A stretch of DNA of 64,000 bases from Mytilus californianus (Eukaryota > Mollusca > Bivalvia > Mytilida > Mytilidae). The DNA is taken from NCBI RefSeq assembly GCF_021869535.1, contig NW_026262690.1, forward strand, positions 64,178,995-64,242,994, written 5' to 3'. Below the pieces are notes generated by a model. That model ran no database searches and was not told where the DNA came from. It worked only from the letters and a program-made list of their open reading frames with translations. This document shows, one piece after another, positions 20,695 to 32,500 of the stretch (the stretch's first letter is position 1; every line of letters starts with the position of its first letter). The position numbers and the translations under genes are program-made.

Positions 20695-23600
20695 TAAATT
20701 CCTGAATTTTCATGTTAAAATATACGTCTGATACCATTATAAAATCCAGTATTAACTTCAAAAACAAATAAATAATTATGTATTGAATAATGTGTAAGAA
20801 CTGATATTTTGATTCAATTGGAAATCAAAAAGTTGTGAAATAAGTTTTATTTACATATCAATCGCTCATTGCGTTATACTAATTATTTCCTATGATGCTC
20901 CACAAGAAATTAATGGAACTGTGAAGGATAATTTTTGTTATCCCTTTCATCCGCCCCACCACCTGCACAGATAGCTATAGACGTATTGGGAACAACTTTT
21001 CGCGTCTTGCGTAACAAATTCAAAGTCTAATATATTTAATGAGTTTTTAAGACTATACTATGGTGTTGATATTATCATTTGGATATATGTTATAGCAATA
21101 TGATAGTTTCAAATATTAAACTAATTGTCTTCATTTTTAATTAATGATATACAAACGAAACAATGAATGTCTGGCTTTGACTTTTTATTACTCCATGTAT
21201 CAATAAATTAATTGTATAAAACAAATCAATTCATAAATGTGAATGCACTATAACGTATCTTTATTTTTTTTTACAATTATTATTGATGAAATGAAGGTTC
21301 TATCATACATTGCATGTATTAATGAAATTAAAACCTTAATTTAATTATTCATCCTCTATTTAAAAGGATATACAGTATTTGAATCTTTACATTCATTAAA
21401 AGATACATGATTAAGATTGTCAATTCCTTGATTGATTATGTATTTGCACTGAAAACACTTTCAACTTTCTCAGACAAACATTTTGATTGTTCTTTTTATG
21501 CTATTCATATGTTAAATATTTGCCTTATGTATTTTCTTTTTTTATCAAAATTCCCTAACTTCGTTTGATGCATTGAGAGTTACTCATGATAAATAGTAAA
21601 ATATAAAGATTGTTACTAATACTGGCATTGCAATAGTAATTCGGGGAAACTATTTGTATATTAACTAACTATTAGCAGTAATGCAAAGTACGTGTTTATC
21701 TAACATATATTCAAAGGGACATAAAATGGTGAGAAGATCAGTGCATGCCATTGTTTCAAAAACGTTGGTCCAAATTCATAACTTTAAAAAAAAAAACAAC
21801 AACAAGAAAGGCCGTGAAAGACACATATCCTGCCTCTGTTACAAATGTAGATATAACAACTGAAGAGTTCATCTTAACTTAGCTTTGTTTATATCATATA
21901 CATAGCATAAACATTGCTTTATTCAAATTGCAAAAGATTGTTATTAATGAATACCCATAAGAAGGGTAAACAATACGTTATTCAGTAATTGCGTCAATAC
22001 ATTTGGGGTTTACAATTTAAAAGTATTTTTTTGTGAGCAATCACCTTGATGCTTTTTAACAGTACCTTTAAATTTGTACAAAAACTCCTTAAGTATACAA
22101 AAATGAAATATATAATTAGAACCGAGGTGAGCAATATATAAGAAACATATGCAATTAAGGCGTTTTATATAAACCGCTTACGCTCATTGTATGATATAGA
22201 CATGGTGGAATCTGCTCCCATTTCAAGACAATTTTGTGACCTTGAGAGAGCAAAATTGCCTGTAACTTGCATAATATGTATTTCTTTATTTATGAAACAA
22301 AATATATAAGTATCTGCAATGTTCGTGTTACAGACTATTGAAAGAGTAAGAAAAATATCGAGGTTTATTTGAGCATATGTCCAAATGCACCAGTCGAAAA
22401 AAGGGCGGAGACAGCCAGAATGGCATTAAATATGAGCAGAGAACATTTTCATGAAACGATAAGGATGTACTGCTGTATGCATGAAACAAAAGGAATATTA
22501 TTTTTCTACACTTGTCAAAACGCACTCAGTTCACACTTTGTATCAGAATAAGAGTCAACAGTAGTTTACCAATGTTTGACTCTCGAATTTCTATCTTTAA
22601 TATACACATCAAGTGAACAAAATAAAGAACACCGGTTACGCCGACATGATACGGGTAGTCTTATGCTATGCATGCATCACCCGACATGCGTATCCAGACT
22701 AGATCAACATGTCCCAATAGGGAATACGATACAATCGGTAAATTCACAAATCCATCCGCTATTAGTGGAAAAATGTCTGACTGTCTTTTATTGAGACCCA
22801 GGTATGTCTTTTTGGTCAACCAATTCGTGGTGGTGACATTGACATTTTTGTTGATTTCCTTTTCATTTCTTACTAATAACCATGTAGCTGTTTTTGCATT
22901 ATTATCACACATCTGTTAATGAAATTCGTAAAATATGATCATGCACACGTGTACAGTATTAATTGCGATATACGAAAACCTTTCGATTGGAAAAAAATAA
23001 AATAACAAAAATACCGAACTCAAAGAAAAATTTCTTTATCAAGTGGCAAAGTCATAAGTTCAAACACATCAAACGAATGGAAAACAACTTTCATATTCAT
23101 GACTTGGACAGAGAGTTTTTTTTTCTACTGAAAAAGAGAGAGTTGACGGTAGGACATCTGAAATAATCAGGTTTGTTATAAATCCTAGTTTGAAGTTATC
23201 AATTTTTATCAATTTCAAGAAATGAGATCAAGATATGAACCAGACCTCTAGTTTCAATAGTATACTTAAAGTCAAGTTGAGACACAAAGAATAAAAAACA
23301 ATTAACAAAAGACCCAAGTCAAAAATCACCTATCAACCAGAAAGTAGAAGGTCATCTACAAACAAAGAGAAACAGCAGCGAACAACACTAAGACAAGGTA
23401 GCCGGACTTTGTCCACGTACAAAATGTGATAGGGTGATTATTATACTAAATCAAATCAATACAGAAGCAAGTTAGTCTAGTTAAGCAGATGTTATATTCA
23501 AAGACTGTAAGACCACCAGTAGCAGCAATGCATCAGTAAAACTATGTAGATATGTGATAAGGACTTCATTGCGCTTCACAATTAACTTCATCAGAGGTCC

Positions 23601-23780
23601 CAACCTCCAAACGTCCAGGAAGAGAAACTAATGAAGACCATTAAAATAAAGAAGACTAAAGCAGATCACCCAAAAAATCGTATGAGGTAAACTTTGACAT
23701 TCACAGAATGGTAACTTTAGTGAATTCGATAGCCAACTCAAAACAAAGATTACATTTGGAAACTGGTATATATAAATTGT
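20695..23780. other. Gene-free AT-rich stretch
   Basis: No gene supported. ORFs at 21681-21863, 22328-22551, 22576-22919 and 22963-23166 overlap one another on both strands, lack motifs and show no splice pattern. Confidence 0.45.
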
Positions 23781-23789
23781 ATCTATATT

Positions 23790-24065
23790 TGTAGCGGGAG
23801 GTTTGGCTAGCCACAAAAGCAGGTTCAACCCACCATTTTTTTCTTAAAATGTCCTGTACCAAGTCAGGAAAATGGCCATTGTTACATTATAGTTCGTTTC
23901 TGTGTGTGTTGCATTTTAGTGTTATGTTTCTGTTGTGTCGTTGTTCTCCTCTTGTATTTGATGTGTTTCCCTCAGTTTTAGTTTGTAACCCGAATTTGTT
24001 TTTTTCTCAATCGATTTATGAATTTCGAATAGCGGTATACTACTGTTGCCTTTATTTGTAGAACA
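23790..24065 (+). repeat. Interspersed repeat F4, sense copy
   Basis: 'gtagcgggaggtttggctag', 'aggttcaacccaccattttt', 'gtcctgtaccaagtcaggaa' and 'tactactgttgcctttattt'. It lies in inverse orientation to 14117-14400, about 9.4 kb away. Confidence 0.75.
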
Positions 24066-24164
24066 AGAAAGATGGGTTAAAATGAATATAGAAAAATAGA
24101 CTCGTTTAAAAAATAATCGTAATAACATGATTTCCAATAGTACAAAATCATCAAAGAAACCAGG

Positions 24165-24340
24165 ATTATAATTTATTACGCCAGACGCGCGTTCGTCTAC
24201 AAAAAAAGTCACCAGTGACGCTCAAATAAACAAACACGGAAGATGAATTTAGACAAAGTTGAGGAGCATTGCTAGCCAACGTTTCCGGGAAACGTATGTC
24301 AAATGCGGCTAAGGCCTTCTATGCTTGGGGTAGAAAAATA
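24165..24340 (-). repeat. Interspersed repeat F5, antisense copy
   Basis: 'acgccagacgcgcgttcgtc', 'caccagtgacgctcaaataa' and 'cttctatgcttggggtagaa' are the family landmarks. Confidence 0.75.
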
Positions 24341-24399
24341 TAAGTTTAAAAGAATCATTCGTGATTTCATAAACATAGAATTTAACGAAAATTATCATA

Positions 24400-24770
24400 T
24401 ATATAGTACATCAGTTAAATTTGACGAGCAAAATGTACCGAAGATAACAAGGATTCTGAATTGAACATTTCCTTTGATGTTGTTGTAATGAATATTTTGA
24501 TAATTCAATTTATAATTTCCACTTCTAAAGAACAGTGAATTAACCACACACTGGATGTTTGTCGGATCTCAAGGTTGTATTAAGGGTATCCGGGGGAGAT
24601 CATTATATATGGATGTCAGTATATATAAAAGATCTCAGGTGTTTTTAAAAATAAATCCACTTCATGTTTTTCCTTTACAAAGCTAGGCTGGACTAGATTA
24701 CGGACAAGGATTTCACACATCAGTTTTAAAATGTTATATGTACCTTGTCGAAAATGAAATGGTAAGGCCG
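24400..24770 (+). pseudogene. Promoter and decayed first exon of a Rho-like GTPase copy
   Basis: This piece aligns with the 5' flank and start of copies A and B. Shared in order with B are 'gaacatttcctt' (about 24465), 'ctcaaggttgt' (24568-24578), a TATA box TATATAAAA (24622-24630), 'ctcaggtgtttttaaaaata' and 'cttcatgtttttcctt'. At the start codon position it reads AGG (24707-24709) instead of ATG. The exon then has small deletions ('gtaccttgtcgaaaatgaaa' against 'gtaccatagttggagatgga'), and the P-loop codons are lost. Similarity fades near 24770, and no exon 2 follows before copy B. It is a dead copy lying midway between A and B. The ORF at 24616-24837 on the other strand is a shadow. Confidence 0.75.
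24566..24630 (+). promoter_or_regulatory. Relic promoter of the broken GTPase copy
   Basis: The CAAGGTTGT motif (24570-24578) and the TATA box (24622-24630) survive although the coding part is destroyed. The spacing is a few bases longer than in A and B. Confidence 0.55.
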
Positions 24771-24774
24771 TCTT

Positions 24775-25435
24775 CGACTTTTCAAAGCAATTTCGCCCTT
24801 TCTTTTCGTATACATGAAGTTTAATACAGTAAAGCACTTTAAACCATTCTAAGAACGCTTTTAAGTTTTCTCAGGTTTTGAAAAAGTATCAAGGATAATT
24901 TGAATGGTGAAATGTTTTTGAAAGAAACTACATTTATTCTGTAGTGGTTATTCAGAATATCATCTATATCAACTGTAAATGCATTAAAACATTATACAAC
25001 AGGAAATCTTATATTTTCTGTGTTAAGATGTTATCGTTTGAAAGCAGTGAGTAATGAAAAAAATATAAAAGAGACTAGTTAATAATGTAACAGGAAAGAA
25101 TTTTGACCAGATAGGATCATAGATTAAAATTAAGCACGCGTCGTGTTTTATCGTATGACAAGACTTGAGTGAATGCAGTGTCACCTAACCTTGCCACTAA
25201 TTCTTTAAAATCTTCTTCAAATAATAGAGTTATTTGTTAACAGTATGTGCTATAAAAATGCTGTTTCTGTTTTCAATATTTTTGTACAAGTTATGTTACT
25301 ATGAAATGAGGGTGAATGTATAAGTAAATGTCAAAATTAGACAAAACCCTGAAAAGTATGACTCACAGATATTCCTGATATTTGCCGGAAACATTCCTCA
25401 TCCTAAAAGATACTCAAACAAATAATGTAAAAGAA
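24775..25435. other. Gene-free stretch
   Basis: Nothing recognised. No second exon of the broken GTPase copy could be found here. Confidence 0.4.
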
Positions 25436-25439
25436 GAGG

Positions 25440-25800
25440 CAGAAAATACAAAAGAGACCCTCAAAATTCATAACATGTTGAAAAACTAACAATAACATGG
25501 CCATAAACAAAGAACTACAAAAAGACAAACAACATTCTACAAAACACTAAACAGAAAACTAAATTCTGAGCAAAACAAACCTAACCTCAAACTGGGGATG
25601 ATCTCATGTGCTTTTGAATGATAAGCAGATCTTGCTCCACATTAGGGGTCCGTCGTATTGCTCACTGCAAGTACAAATTCGTTGATTAGTCTCATTCGGC
25701 GATTTTGAAATCGAGAAAGAGAAAACGAAATTTTATCTAGACCATTGTAACACATTCGATGTCATCTGTGACATAGATATTCAATAGTGGTAGACCAAAT
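25440..25800 (-). repeat. Fragment of Penelope-like element 3' tail (F3)
   Basis: 'actggggatgatctcatgtg', 'ataagcagatcttgctccac' and 'catctgtgacatagatattc' match 560-760 with many substitutions. It runs into the GAT microsatellite, so the RT part is missing. Confidence 0.65.
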
Positions 25801-25814
25801 ATCTTAGGGGATGC

Positions 25815-25815
<1 letters not shown>

Positions 25816-25898
<83 letters not shown>

Positions 25899-25940
25899 CG
25901 ACGATGACGACGACGACGACGACGACGACGACGATGATGA
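25816..25940. repeat. (GAT/GAC)n trinucleotide microsatellite
   Basis: About 42 units: mostly GAT for the first 80 bp, then GAC-rich. On the - strand it reads as a poly-Ser ORF (25737-25952), which is an artefact of the repeat. Confidence 0.95.
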
Positions 25941-26177
25941 AATTATGTTCATTGAATATTGAATAAGATATGTGGATTTATAAATCAGCAGATTTAGAAC
26001 TTTTAACTTGCTCTCAGTGACTAAAAAAACAGAATTCTTTAATGTCGTACAATACAGTATTTTTCTAATTGTTCCTGTGTTATGTCATAGCATGAAACGT
26101 TTATCCTGTCGACGCTACCAGTTTTGCTCCTGTTGGAGTTCATGCGATTCGTCTGTAGTTCTGATATTATAGAGTTA

Positions 26178-26785
26178 AAAAAAATTGAAAACAACACGTT
26201 TAATAAGTCCATGCGTCCGAAGCGCTTTTCTGGATTTACCTTCATCAGGAACGCTCAATGCCAAACATTTGAAATCCGAGGGATGTATAAGTACCGAAAC
26301 AGTTGAAGAGCTATATGACAAAAATACCTAAAACAAATAGCCAAATTCATCTAAGGTCAACTTTGCCTGAGGGAGTTGAAACCTTAGTTTCTTTATAATT
26401 TCAAAATTTATAAACGGACAATTTTAGAAAAGTTTGTTATAAATCATGTCAGTACCGAAGTACTGACTACTGAGCTGATGATACCCTCAGGGACTGATAG
26501 TCCACCAGCAGAGGTATCGACCCAGTGATGTAAAAAATTGAAAACAACACGTTTTATAATTCCATGCGTCCGAAGCGCTTTTCTGGATTTACCTTCATCA
26601 GGAACGCTCAATGTCAAACATTTGAAATCCGAGGGATGTATAAGTACCGAAACAGTTGAAGAGCTATATGACAAAAATACCTAAAACAAATAGCCAAATT
26701 CATCTAAGGTCAACTTTGCCTGAGGGAGTTGAAACCTAAGTTTCTTTATAATTTCAAAATTTATAAACGGACAATTTTAGAACTG
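26178..26785 (-). repeat. Tandem duplication (353-bp period) of repeat F1
   Basis: Two nearly identical antisense F1 copies start at 26178 and 26531. Both carry 'cgtccgaagcgcttttctgg', 'gaaatccgagggatgtataa' and 'gcctgagggagttgaaacct'. The first has the hairpin end (26448-26467) and 'gataccctcagggactgata'; the second stops before it. High identity means a recent event. ORFs at 26039-26245, 26124-26306 and 26444-26674 are repeat artefacts. Confidence 0.85.
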
Positions 26786-26978
26786 TTCCAGAATTAAATT
26801 TTATTAAACTATTTTTTCTATTTTTCCTGTATAAGTCCACGGATTGAGATTAAAATAGCATGGAATAGTTCTCACCTTTAACATGATATTGTACCTGTCT
26901 TAAGTCATTAACCTCTTCTATTCTTTGGTTGATGCAGATTTTAAATAGTCTCTGAAAATCCTATTGAATACTAGTCTA

Positions 26979-27094
26979 GATTCTAAACTTAAAGCTTGCA
27001 ATTTATAGACTCTTTTCATTGTTGAAGACAGTATTTAGATTCTAAACTTAAAGCTTGCAATTTATATACCCTTTTCATTGTTGAAGACAGAATT
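26979..27094. repeat. 58-bp direct duplication
   Basis: 'agattctaaacttaaagctt' starts at 26979 and again at 27037. The two units differ at a few bases. Confidence 0.85.
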
Positions 27095-27504
27095 TAGCCC
27101 TCTGAATGTCATTTCTATGTAATTGTGTAGGTGAAGTTGCTGTCTCAATAGGATATGCCCTTCATCTTCTTATAGTCATATTTAATACAAGACTTCGTCA
27201 TATTCTATGGTTCATCAAAGGATAACCAATTAGTGTGCATTACAATGAAATGACCACTATTGATTATTAATTAAACGGCACTTTTTATAATGTTCTTCAT
27301 TTTGACAGATAAAAGAGATCGCTCTACCATTACAGCAGTTCTTTCCAATTGTACTAATTAGGATATACAGATTACAGGGTGTATACATACAGTAATTTCT
27401 AATTGGAGACAACAGAAAAGTAATACAATTAATAGAGTATGCAAGGCCCTATATATTAACAAAAGCTTTGTAACAACGGTTAATAAACGATACCCGTTTT
27501 GCGT

Positions 27505-27655
27505 CCTTTTTGGTAATATAGCTCTTCAGCTGTCTCGGTTTATACATCCTTGCCTTTTAAATATTCGGCTTTGAGCGTTCCTGATGAAGGTAAATCGAGA
27601 AAAGCGCTTCGGACGCATGAAATTTATAACGTGTTGTTTTAATTTTTTTGATACA
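27505..27655 (+). repeat. Interspersed repeat F1, right half
   Basis: 'atatagctcttcagctgtct', 'gttcctgatgaaggtaaatc' and 'aacgtgttgttttaattttt' are the right half of the family. Confidence 0.75.
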
Positions 27656-27659
27656 TAGC

Positions 27660-29405
27660 TATGCCGAGTAGGACGTTTTCCATCAGGATCGTTTCAAAAG
27701 CTTATATGTATGACTTGACATTTAATTTAGACATTTTTTTGAATTTCTATCAATTTTGGAATATTTGTTGTTCCTAATTCTTAGATATGAACTTATGATT
27801 TAACCCCCTACAGCATGGTCATAATGACATCTTGTTATCTTGTGACGCTTTGATATTTACTAATAACTACTTCGAAGGGCCAATAAATGACATGAAATAC
27901 ATTGCACTCTTTGCGTACAGCGCCCAGCAACATTAACAATAAATATGACACGGACAAATATATATAGATAATTAAAAGACATTTACCTTGTTTACGTTCA
28001 AAACAAAATAACAATGGAATACAACAGGGTTTACTTTGCTGGATGAGTCATTTGCAAACAAAAACTTGGCTATTAAACTGTGTAAATACATATATCTCGA
28101 ACTGACCTAAAACTGTGGTGCATTTGTGGCATTTTACTATTTATGCTTGTGTTAAGCTAAAAACTTTTTAAAAAAAATGATACATCATTTGCATTGTAAT
28201 CTGTTCATATGCTTCATTCGATTTAAAAACAACAAACCAAATCATCATGCAGATTACAAAACCTAGAGACTAAATACATATACATAAAAAGTGACAACGT
28301 CAAACAACGCACTCATAAAGAGAAAATTAACATAACACACCGTTGCTGTTTTCATGTTGTTACGTCGAAAATGATGGTATAATTTGAAATTGATGCCTTT
28401 ATTGCTTGATAAATCATAAATTGATTTCTTACTTCAAAACAAAATGATAAAACTTTTATTTTTATATGGGTTTAGTTTAAAAATTCTCACACCGAAACAT
28501 CGTCTTGATGGTAAACAAATCCATAAAAATAAGAAATATTTATAGTAGTATGAAATTGGTATAATCAAGACGTTTGTTTTATGTCGTTTCCTGAAATATC
28601 CAGATACGATATGTACAATGCATCATGTGTATGTTCGTATGACATCTTACACTCGGGAAATAGAAAATAAAAAAACTGTTTTTGATGTTTGGCTTTAATA
28701 TCTTCAGTTTGATCTTTAGAGTACCTTGTGAAGGTTGTTGCTCCATAGAGAGTATCATCATACACACTGAAAGAGACATCATAGAGTACATAACAACTCA
28801 TCACAAGCGATCCATTATCTAGAGAATTTGATTGGACATCATTTATAATTATTTATCACACTCATTAGTGTGGTCAGTTTCATTAAAATGTATTGTTCAT
28901 AAAATGTTAAAATCATTGAAAAACTAAGATTTTTCTACATTAGGCATAGATAAAATAATAGATTTTGACACAACTTTCTGGAATTTTTGGATTCGTAATG
29001 TAATTGATATGGCTTTCAACAAATATGAATCTGTAGTTTTTTTTCCAAAATCTTCTCCCTTACCAATTTAGAGAAAATGTAAAAAAAAAAAAAGGTAAAA
29101 ACAAAAAAAAAATATTTAACTGCTTCATTTTTCTGGATGATTCTTTTTCAAAACAAGAAATTTACATGCCCTATTATATTTTGTAAGTTCACATATCTGT
29201 TAGATGGATTAACATAAACCTTTTGTGCAACTAAAGATTTGAGTTCGTTCACTATTTATGTATGCTGTAAACCAAAATATGATTTGTATTGAAAAAGGTA
29301 ATAAATCATTTGTATTTACATCTGTATTTCAATTCGTTTATTTTTTAATTATATATCAAATCATCATCGATATACAAATATTACAGACAAAAATCAGAGT
29401 ATCAT
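27660..29405. other. Gene-free stretch with one unexplained open frame
   Basis: An ORF at 28565-28804 (-), 79 codons, has mixed composition but no motif I recognise. A second frame over the same bases is open too, which argues against coding. Nothing else is supported. Confidence 0.4.
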
Positions 29406-29409
29406 AAAA

Positions 29410-29515
29410 ATAAGGAGATGTGGTATGATTGCCAATGAGACAACTCTCCACAAGAGACCAAAATGACAAAGAAATTAACAACTACAGGTCATCGTACGGC
29501 CTTATCATGTATATA
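29410..29515 (-). repeat. Interspersed repeat F2, end fragment
   Basis: 'gagatgtggtatgattgcca', 'atgagacaactctccacaag' and 'tcgtacggcctta' are the family end. Confidence 0.75.
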
Positions 29516-29519
29516 ATAC

Positions 29520-32500
29520 TTTGTCGAACACTCACAGATATAGAGAAGGAACTTAACCCACCGTTGCTGTTCTTTATATCGTAATGTTGAAAATATCGAT
29601 AGCATTTGCATTTTTTTTTATAGCTGCATACAATATGAATTGATTTAATAGTTCAAAACAAAATCATAAAAGTTTTATATGAAATACATGACATTTATAC
29701 ATAAATGATTTATAGACTCAAAAATTCACACACCAAAACACCGTTCCACATGGTAAACAAAACCATAAGAAAATGGCATATATAGTAGTCTGAATTAGAT
29801 GTTTATAAAACATATGTTCTATGACATGTCGAAATTTTCCTGAGAATTTATATAGCGTTAGTTGTATTTTTGCAAAAACATACTGACAAATAGTATTTTG
29901 TTAGTTTGTTGATTTTGCTTGAAAACATTTGGTCTTTAGCCTACCTTTTCAAAGTACCATACATTTAAATTTTATAATAAAACTCCAAATCTCATAAGTA
30001 ATAATATAGTATACATTAAACTGAACCTTTTCATGATATACCCACATCACATGTGTATTCACATGAAAGGTTTTTGTTAAGTAAAGCAATAAAAAAAACA
30101 GTCATAGACTTGAATAAAAAAAAATAACGTATTCGTGTATAAACCTCAAGAGTGGGTGATATAAACCGCAAAATTTGCATTCAACTAAGCATACATTACA
30201 CCTTATAGTTCATAATATAAGTTTATGATCATTTATTGGAAAATTAAAGGACTCCTAAGTGACTCGGCATGATCTGTTCATCTTTTCTATCTATTCAATA
30301 CTAATGTATATACAAAAACTATGATTTCTTATGACATGATCAAAGTAATCTTAATGTTTTCTTTCTTTTGACTAGATTCACTGGTAGAACTCATATGATA
30401 AAAACATTGCATTAGTATATACATTCAAATTCCTAAATACCCGTTATGTTTTATGCAATTCACCCTACACTCTATATCTATACAATATAGTAAACTTAAA
30501 AGCAATGTTTCGTCTAGGTAGCGTTATGTTAATAAACATTCAACAACGCTTGATTATTTTTTCATACATAACATTGTAAAATGTGGCGACTTAAGTTCTT
30601 TTCACAGAAAGACTTAAACCCAAGGTCAAGAAAACTGAAAAAATGTTTTGAAATTGTCATTAAAACATAATTCGTTTGGAAAGGAATTCGAAATGATAAT
30701 AATTGTTAGAAAAAAAATGCATAAACAAGGATAGAAGGTCCATCGTATCTTTATTGTCATGTTGATCTTTTAATTACAATTAATTTGACAACCTGCTCGA
30801 GATAACCTTCAAAATTTTTCCCTTCCTTAGTCATTTCTTACTTCTTTTAGAAATACTGTTGACTGATTTTCGTAAGAACTCTTAAACTAGAAAAATTTCA
30901 AACTCACTGAAATATTTTTTGTTATGAATACAACCAATGATTTATTTTGACAAGAATCATGATTACGTTTCCACAATATCACTTCTTAAAAGGTCGTTTG
31001 CATCAATTTAGGATTAGTTTGTATCTTTCACAAATTCTAAGTCAATATTTGGTCAATATCAAAACACTTTATAGGTGTATTACCCATATGTTGCCGTACT
31101 AAGGCTATATTTGGTCAAATATGAATCACTTCATGTCAACTGTATCTTGGCATACACATGTTATTGCTCTTAAGGATGTTGGCTGCTTGAATTCAAAATA
31201 ACAATATTTGTGTGGTGGGGTTGATTGGTAACTCCGAAATATATGGAAAGAAATGAACTTTTTACTGAATGAAATACAATAGAAAAACAAAGGATATTGG
31301 GTATCCATACATGACACAAAATCAGTACATGCATAGCAAAATACACACAATAAACAAAGGGACAGCGCTTTTATTGATGTTCTTCATCTCAAAGTCACAG
31401 TGAGGCCTTGAACAAAGTTCTAAAACAATTTAGAAGAATTTGATAACATTTGTGTTCCTGATGATCTTCTTTCAAATGCTAAGAAATATGTGGCTGTGAA
31501 ACATTTGTTTTTGCATTACTAAGGAAAAAGTCAGAGAAATTGAAAAATTAGAAAACTTGAAAATGTGAACATTAGCAAACTTCCTTATCATAACAAATTC
31601 AAACCATGAATCTTCAAAATACTTGAATATAACTAGGTTATCATAAATTTTGTTTTCATACAAAGCGTAAGTTATCTTTGAAAAAGTGCATTCATCTTGT
31701 AATTCTATGTTTCAAATGCAGTTGCAGTTAGCCGATTTCAATGGTTTGATGAAATCTGAAGCTTCCTCCATGTTCTTTACCTGCATGTATAATGTAATTT
31801 CATATAATTTTCTGTAAAGCACATCGTGTTTTTTTATTCATAAGTCAATAGTCGTAATGTTTTGTGATTTCGATATTTATTTTACGCTTCGAAATTTCAT
31901 GAAATATATGTACGAATAAAAGGTCAATGAGATAGCAACCCAACGATATAAAAAAATCTAGAGTTCCACATACGGCCTTGCGTGTTTGTAATTTGATTAT
32001 CTTGTCATTATAAGTTATACTAAAAAAACGGTTGATACTGTTCCCTCCAGTAAAATTGAATTGTAACAAACAAATATAGCAAACACATAACATTGTTAAG
32101 CAGTACTTTTCTATATTTATTGGTGTTATAAAAACCCGATACAAATAGATGGATCGTTTCTAAGTTTCAGCCCCTTTGAGCCAGTGTTATTGTGCTTGTC
32201 CACAGTCAAAACATCGGTAGTAATTGTCAATGCTTGCACTTCAATTTTTACCCTTATTATCGTTAAGAAGTTCGTAATGATTGCAGACTTTTTTAAAATC
32301 TTTTTAAATTTTTGATAACTTATCTGGACTAGAAGTGATTAATAACTTGTAATTCGGTATGTTCTTTTTTTTTTAACAACAAATAGATATTCTTTATTCT
32401 TCGGAGAATATCATAAAGGGGGTTTAAAATGGTTGACATTGACAGCATTTTACAGCACTGAAGCGTCACGAGTCTCCAAATTAATAACAACTTATCTGCC

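Noticed and set aside
25737-25952. Poly-Ser ORF
   Set aside because: Created entirely by the GAT/GAC microsatellite.
28565-28804. 79-codon ORF with protein-like composition
   Set aside because: A second frame over the same bases is open as well, no motif is recognised, and no partner exon was found.
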